Below, piece by piece: positions 39,601 to 47,900 of a DNA stretch of 64,000 bases. The translations under genes were made by a program, and so were the position numbers. The stretch lies in contig NC_092271.1 of the NCBI RefSeq assembly GCF_036320965.1, positions 21,644,029 through 21,708,028 of the forward strand, written 5' to 3'. The notes beneath the pieces are model-generated. The model ran no database searches. It was not told the origin of the DNA and worked only from the letters and a program-made list of their open reading frames with translations. The stretch's first letter is position 1. Every line of letters starts with the position of its first letter. Origin of the DNA: Panulirus ornatus. Lineage: Eukaryota > Arthropoda > Malacostraca > Decapoda > Palinuridae.

Positions 39601-42600
39601 TTCTAAGTTCATCTGCAGTTGATTTCAATAACATCAAATCTTTTTCATTCATGTCCATCATTTCCTGCATTAGCAGGGTAGTGCCAGAAACAGATGAAGA
39701 TATGGCCTCACATGCCCCTCACATGCCGGTATTCACTCGTATTCATTCGTATGCTCTAGTCCAGAACGTTGATAGCACATCACCCCTTGTATACCAAATC
39801 TGTCTATTTCACGTTATCCTATGCATGCCATTTACCATTTTGCTTGTTCAGGCTCCGAACACTGAAATTCTTACTTCACTCCATTTATGCATCTCTCGTT
39901 TGATCTCCTCTTTCTCATTGTCCCCTCAACTTAATGCATATACCCTCTACGTCAGCCTCTCCTCACTCATTCTCTCCATATGTTCAAACCATATCAACAC
40001 AGTCTTTTCAGCTCTCTCGGCCATATTCATCTTATTATTACACCTTTCTCTTACCCAATCATTACTTAATTGATCAATTCTCCTCACACCACATATCTTC
40101 CTCAACCATTTCATTTCTAATACAATCACCTTCATGCCTCACAGCCATGCACTGTCATTGGGACATCTTTACCTTTAGACATAACCCATTTTTTGCCCTC
40201 CCAGGTACTAAGTGACCTTTCTATTCACAGATTCATCAAAGCCCCCACAACCTTCACCCCTACGCCCACCGTAACTCACCTCATCTTCCATGGTTTTGTT
40301 CCCTGCCTTGTCCCCTCCCAAAACACCACTTCCTCCAAGTTTTCTCCATTCATACTCACACCCCAACTAACCTGTCTCTTTGCACTACAAAACCTGATAA
40401 CCTGCTTTTATTCAAATTCACTTTCACCTTCCTCCTTTCACACACTCCCAAACTCGGATGCCAGCTTATTCATTTTGTTGCTTAAATCTGCCACCAGGGC
40501 AGGGTCATCAGCAAACAACTTAATTGCTTCCCAACCCTTACCCCATTCTCTCAAGGCTGCATACCTACCCTTCAGTCTAAGACCTTTGCATTTACCTCCC
40601 ACACCATCTGTTCATAAACAAATTAAACAGCCATAGTGACATCTCACACCCCTGCTGCAGACCTACCTTCACTTAGAACCATTTCCCCTCCTCTGTATCT
40701 ACTCATGCACGTGACTTACTCTCTTGATAAAAACTCAGTTTCAAAAAGCTTTCGTTTCACATTATACATTTGCAATACCTTCCCAAAGCATCTATATCGA
40801 CCTTCTCATGTGCTTTCTCCATATCCATAAATGCTTTTTACAAATCCTATTGTTTCTCTAAGTATGTCTTACACTCTTCAATGCAAACACCTGATCCACA
40901 CATCCTTTACCACTCCAGAAACCACATTGATCCTCCCAAATCCAGTGTTCCGTGCATGCCTCACCCTCACAATTACATCTCTTCCATACATCTTACCAGG
41001 TGCATTCAACAAACCTATACCTCAGTAATTTAGACACTCAAATTTGACCCCATGTCTTTATACAATGGTGCTATGAATGCATACCCTCAGACCTGAGGCA
41101 TATCACCATGATCTTCATATACTTTGTAAATCCTGAGGAAGTAGTCAGCAACACAGTCATCTCCTTCCTAAGAAATTCAAGTGCAGTACCATCCACTTCA
41201 GCCACTTACCGCATTTCATTTTATCAAGGTTTTCACCATCTCTACTCTTCACCAAACCACTTTTCATTGCTCACTTCACCTATCTCCCTGACCCAAATAC
41301 CCTACATCTGCCATCCTTTCCTTAAACACATTCAACCATCCTTCAAAGTACTCTTTCCATGAAATTTAGTTTTATAGTCAGGCTGAGAAAATATCTCATG
41401 GCTCAGTTTTAGCAAGTTTTGTACCATTCATGAATATTTTCAGGGTCCTGAACACTCGAGTGCACGACTTGAACGCTTCCTGCAGATGACATCAGATGAT
41501 CCAGATGTACTTCCTGCATTTTCTAATGATTTTGCAATTCGACAGTTGTCTGACATAAATTGGATTGTAAGAACTGGTTTTATATTTGCTGTTTGGTTCT
41601 GTATTCTAATGAATTATTTTTATCAAACATTTTGGTATTCAGATGCTACTACAAGTATTTTCCACATATACCAGAATAGCTTTACATGAGAAAGCCTCGC
41701 TCTATTCATAGTTCATTATTGTTGTAGTTATCAAAATTTATGTAAAAGGTATCTCTCTTCATGTGGCGAGAGCTTGAATGATTCATAAGGCTAATGTTCA
41801 CATCATTTCCCTTAAGCTTCTGGTGCTAGAGTGTGTAAAAACTACCAAGACCAAAAAATTCAAGGAAGATTCTGTTTTCATTCCTTCAGATATAAAAGAA
41901 GCTTACCAGTTATTTATTAGATTAGAAATACTGGTCTCTACTGGTCTCTTGTGCTTGTACGAGGATTGTGTAGAATATCTAGAAAAAGGCGATGTGGGCA
42001 AAATTGGTAAAATTGAATACAGGTGTTCTTCTAAAAAGGGGGTTCCTTTCCCAGCTAAGGTTAAAGTTCCCGATTGAGTAAAAATTGTCTTTTATTATTT
42101 CCATGCTATTTCCATGCAAACATAGTTGAAAAGATTATATAAAAAAATAGTTAATCATGTTAGGTGACATGAATTTACCGAAATCACCACTACATAAATG
42201 TGCATTTATGTGCTCCGACATTTCAAAACAACAAACATTTATTAAAGGTTATCAAAAAGTGATGAAAAAATACCAAAAGCTTGGCAAATTGCTCACATTG
42301 ATAGAGAAAACAAAACAAGGTTAACAACAAAAGCTAACTTCAGTAAACGAAGGTGTATGTTTCAAAAGTATAATTATTTCAATTATTTGTTGTGTGATTG
42401 TCTGAAAATGAAAATTTTAAAAGCTTGTCATAAAACTGTTGTTTGTAGAGTAATGAATAGAACAGGGTGAACAGTGAGAATGAAGACAAGGTCATTATAT
42501 AAGGAGATATCCCCATGGACATTTCCAGGACAATTTCCCCCAGTCAGTTCCCTCGAGCCAATTTTCCCATTGAAATTTTTCCCAGTATTATATAAATATG

Positions 42601-44916
42601 GTGAATGAATAAATTATAAGTTGGTGATGGTGTGTTAGGGTTGGTTAGATTGAAATTAGATTAGGAAGAGCATATCATTAGGGCAGGTGTCCTTCTTGAA
42701 TATCAAAGAAAATACCTTTTACTTAGTGTCCATCTTTAGTAATATGGCAGCCTCTCAGGTGATGATCAGATAACCTTGGGACATGACAGTATGATAACCT
42801 GTGTGCAAACCATAGCTATAAACAATGCATAAATTTTCTCTACATGAGCCTCAAATCTGTGTCATGGCTTTTTGATTGAGTGCATTTCTAATGTATTTTG
42901 TTTACTACACATTTTATATGATTTTGATTACAGGTTGCTAATTGCACTACTCCAGCCAACCTGTTTCACATCCTTCGACGACAGATAGCCCTTCCCTTTA
43001 GAAAGCCTCTGATTCTCATGACCCCCAAGTCTCTTCTTCGACACCCTGAAGCCAAATCCTCTTTTGATGCTATGTTAGAGGATACTGAATTCCAAAGGTA
43101 CTGGCTAATATGATGTATTCCTTGTGATTTTTTTCTTAACTAAGACTTAAGAATTTAAGAGAATTAGGAAATTGACCATGTCATTAGTTCTTTATATATT
43201 TGCCTGGATAGCAAGAAGCTAGGCATCTTAACACATGCTAGTGTGTAGGTTTAAGGGTTGGGAACCTAGTTTTCTAGATTGATCCTAACAAAAAATACTT
43301 TCATCAGAAGGTACTGGTTTGTAAGTGTGGGTGAATTTTTAGAGGAATAAATACTGAATGTAAGAAAGGGGGAGATGATGTTGATTGGTTAGATAGGATT
43401 TCATTGTATGTGTGGATCATGGAAAGGTGCTTGAGGATTGGCGGAATGCATGTATAGTGCCAATATAAAAAGGCAAGGAGGAGAAAGATAAGTGTTCAAG
43501 CTACATAGGTATGAATTTGTTGAATGTTCTTGGTAAGTTTATGGGAGAGTGATGATTGAGACTCAGGTTCAAGGTGTGGACAGGTTTCCTGCAACATTTA
43601 TGAAAGTTGCATAAAAATGCATTTGTAAGTACCATACTGTAATGACTGTGTAGCAGGCATCATAGGTGAATTTATCAACAACAACTCTTGAAGATTGACC
43701 ATACCTATTTTTACTTCAGAATAATCCCAGAAGATGGCCCAGCAACACAGAATGCAGCAAATGTGAAGCGGCTCATTTTCTGTTCAGGGAAGGTTTATTA
43801 TGAACTGACAGCAGCCCGCAAGGAAGCTGGTATTGAGGATAAGATTGCCATCACAAGAGTGGAACAGGTAATGGATATTAGTCATATATTAAATCATATT
43901 TTTTTTTTATACCTAAGTTAGGTACAAATGATATGAATGTGTGTATTTATACGCCCAAAGAAAAGGTAGCCCTTTATTTCTGATAGGGTTTCATCATTGG
44001 TTATGGAGTGCTTTGGACAGAAAGGGTCTAGTGCTGTTGCAAAGAATGGAGTGTGTGTATATATATATATATACCCTTGCGGGTCGTAGAAGGCGACTGG
44101 AGGGGACGGGAGCGGGGGGCCAGAAATCCTCCCCTCCTTGTATTTTTAACTTTCTAAAATGGGAAACAGAAGGAGTCACGCAGGGAGTGCTCATCCTCCT
44201 CGAAGGCTCAGACTGGGGTGTCTAAATGTGTGTGGATGTAACCAAGATGTGAAAAAAGGAGAGATAGGTAGTATGTTTGAGGAAAGGAACCTGGATGTTT
44301 TGGCTCTGAGTGAAACGAAGCTCAAGGGTAAAGGGGAAGAGTGGTTTGGGAATGTCTTGGGAGTAAAGTCAGGGGTTAGTGAGAGGACAAGAGCAAGGGA
44401 AGGAGTAGCAGTACTCCTGAAACAGGAGTTGTGGGAGTACGTGATGGAATGTAAGAAAGTAAATTCTTGATTAATATGGGTAAAACTGAAAGTTGATGGA
44501 GAGAGATGGGTGATTATTGGTGCATATGCACCTGGGCATGAGAAGAAAGATCATGAGAGGCAAGTGTTTTGGGAGCAGCTGAATGAGTGTGTTAGTGGTT
44601 TTGATGCACGAGACCGGGTTATAGTGATGGGTGATTTGAATGCAAAGGTGAGTAATGTGGCAGTTGAGGGAATTATTGGTATGCATGGGGTGTTCAGTGT
44701 TGTAAATGGAAATGGTGAAGAGCTTGTAGATTTATGTGCTGAAAAAGGACTGGTGATTGGGAATACCTGGTTTAAAAAGCAAGATTTTTTTTTTTTTTTT
44801 TTTTTTTTTTCATACTATCCGCCATTTCCCGCGACAGCGAGGTAGCGTTAAGAACAGAGGACTGGGCCTTTGAGGAAATATCCTCACCTGGCCCTCTTCT
44901 CTGTTCCTTCTTTTGG

Positions 44917-44947
<31 letters not shown>

Positions 44948-47900
44948 GAGAGGGGAGGATTTCCAGCCCCCCGCTCCCTTCCCTTTTAGTCGCCTTCTAC
45001 GACACGCAGGGAATACATGGGAAGTATTCTTTCTCCCCTATCCCCAGGGATAAGCAAGATATACATAAGTATACGTATGTAAGTAGGAGAGATGGCCAGA
45101 GAGCGTTATTGGATTACGTGTTAATTGACAGGCACGCGAAAGAGAGACTTTTGGATGTTAATGTGCTGAGAGGTGCAACTGGAGGGATGTCTGATCATTA
45201 TCTTGTGGAGGCTAAGGTGAAGATTTGTATGGGTTTTCAGAAAAGAAGAGTGAATGTTGGGGTGAAGAGGGTGGTGAGAGTAAGTGAGCTTAGGAAGGAG
45301 ACTTGTGTGAGGAAGTACTAGGAGAGACTGAGTACAGAATGGAAAAAGGTGAGAACAATGGAAGTAAGGGGAGTGGGGGAGGAATGGGATGTATTTAGGG
45401 AATCAGTGATGGATTGCGCAAAAGATGCTTGTGGCATGAGAAGAGTGGGAGGTGGGTTGATTAGAAAGGGTAGTGAGTGGTGGGATGAAGAAGTAAGATT
45501 ATTAGTGAAAAAGGAGAGAGAGGCATTTGGATGATTTTTGCAGGGAAAAAATGCAATTGAGTGGGAGATGTATAAAAGAAAGAGACAGGAGGTCAAGAGA
45601 AAGGTGCAAGAGGTGAAAAAGAGGGCAAATGAGAGTTGGGGTGAGAGAGTATCATTAGATTTTAGGGAGAATAAAAAGATGTTCTGGAAGGAGGTAAATA
45701 AAGTGCGTAAGACAAGGGAGCAAATGGGAACTTCAATGAAGGGCGCAAATGGGGAGGTGATAACAAGTAGTGGTGATGTGAGAAGGAGATGGAGTGAGTA
45801 TTTTGAAGGTTTGTTGAATGTGTTTGATGATAGAGTGGCAGATATAGGGTGTTTTGGTCGAGGTGGTGTTCAAAGTGAGAGGGTTAGGGAAAATGATTTG
45901 GTAAACAGAGAAGAGGTAGTAAAAGCTTTGCGGAAGATGAAAGCTGGCAAGACAGCAGGTTTGGATGGTATTGCAGTGGAATTTATTAAAAAAGGGGGTG
46001 ACTGTATTGTTGACTGGTTGGTAAGGTTATTTGATGTATGTATGACTCATGGTGAGGTGCCTGAGGATTGGCGGAATGCGTGCATAGTGCCATTGTAAAA
46101 AGGCAAAGGGGATAAGAGTGAGTGCTCAAATTACAGAGATATAAGTTTGTTGAGTATTCCTGGTAAATTATATGGGAGGGTATTGATTGAGAGGGTGAAG
46201 GCATGTACAGAGCATCAGATTGGGGAAGAGCAGTGTGGTTTCATAAGTGGTAGAGGATGTGTGGATCAGGTGTTTGCTTTGAAGAATGTATGTTAGAAAT
46301 ACTTAGAAAAGCAAATGGATTTGGATGTAGCATTTATGGATCTGAAGAAGGCATATGATAGAGTTGATAGAGATGCTCTGTGGAAGGTATTAAGAATATA
46401 TGGTGTGGGAGGAAAGTTGTTAGAAGCAGTGAAAAGTTTTTATCAAGGATGTAAGGCATGTGTACGTGTAGGAAGAGAGGAAAGTAATTGGTTCTCAGTG
46501 AATGTAGGTTTGCGGCAGGGGTGTGTGATGTCTCCATGGTTGTTTAATTTGTTTATGGATGGGGTTGTTAGGGAGGTGAATGCAAGAGTTTTGGAAAGAG
46601 GGGCAAGTATGAAGTCTGTTGTGGATGAGAGAGCTTGGGAAGTGAGTCAGTTGTTGTTCGCTGATGATACAGCACTGGTGGCTGATTCATGTGAGAAACT
46701 GCAGAAGCTGGTGACTGAGTTTGGTAAAGTGTGTGAAAGAAGAAAGTTAAGAGTAAATGTGAATAAGGCCAAGGTTATTAGGTACAGTAGGGTTGAGGGT
46801 CAAGTCAATTGGGAGGTAAGTTTGAATGGAGAAAAACTGGAGGAAGTAAAGTGTTTTAGATATCTGGGAGTGGATCTGGCAGCGGATGGAACCATGGAAG
46901 CGGAAGTGAATCATAGGGTGGGGGAGGGGGCGAAAATCCTGGGAGCCTTGAAGAATGTGTGGAAGTCGAGAACATTATCTCCGAAAGCAAAAATGGGTAT
47001 GTTTGAAGGAATAGTGGTTCCAACAATGTTGTATGGTTGCGAGGCGTGGGCTATGGATAGAGTTGTGCGCAGGAGGGTGGATGTGCTGGAAATGAGATGT
47101 TTGAGGACAATGTGTGGTGTGAGGTGGTTTGATCGAGTAAGTAATGTAAGGGTAAGAGAGATGTGTGGAAATAAAAAGAGCGTGGTTGAGAGAGCAGAAG
47201 AGGGTGTTTTGAAATGGTTTGGGCTCATGGAGAGAATGAGTGAGGAAAGATTGACCAAGAGGATATATGTGTCGGAGGTGGAGGGAATAAGGAGAAGTGG
47301 GAGACCAAATTGGAGGTGGAAAGATGGAGTGAAAAAGATTTTGTGTGATCGGGGCCTGAACATGCAGGAGGGTGAAAGGAGGGCAAGGAATAGAGTGAAT
47401 TGGATCGATGTGGTATACCAGGGTTGACGTGCTTTCAGTGGGTTGAATCAGGGCATGTGAAGCGTCTGGGGTAAACCATGGAAAGCTGTGTAGGTATGTA
47501 TATTTGCGTGTGTGGACGTATGTATATACATGTGTATGGGGGTGGTTGGGCCATTTCTTTCGTCTGTTTCCTTGCGCTACCTCGCAAACGCGGGAGACAG
47601 CGAAAAAGCAAAAAAAAAAAAAAAAAAAGAAAAATATTGTACTTGATCGCTGTTTCCCGTGTCAGCTAGGGAGTGCCAGGAAACAGACGAAGAATGGCCC
47701 ATCTACATATGCACATTATATTATTATATTTTTCTTTTCTTTTTCAAACTATTCGCCATTTCCCGCATTAGCGAGGTAGCGTTAAGAACAGAGGACTGAG
47801 CCTTTGAGGGACTACCCTCACCTGGCCCAATTCTCTGCTCCTTCTTTTGGAAAATTAAAAAAAAAAAAACGAGAGGGGAGGATTTCCAGCCCCCCGCTCC

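Larger units (their letters stand above)
44085..47627 (+). mobile_element. near-complete RTE-like LINE (best copy), young subfamily
   Basis: The element starts after a (TA)n run with a GC-rich leader (TTGCGGGTCGTAGAAGGCGA), then the ORF, the short 3' UTR, the terminal hairpin at 47575-47602 and a poly(A) run to about 47627. A 266-bp short element is inserted at 44786-45051. Without it the copy is about 3.3 kb, a reasonable full length for an RTE-type element with one ORF. It lies in sense orientation in the exon 10-11 intron. I see no target duplication at its own ends. Confidence 0.92.
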
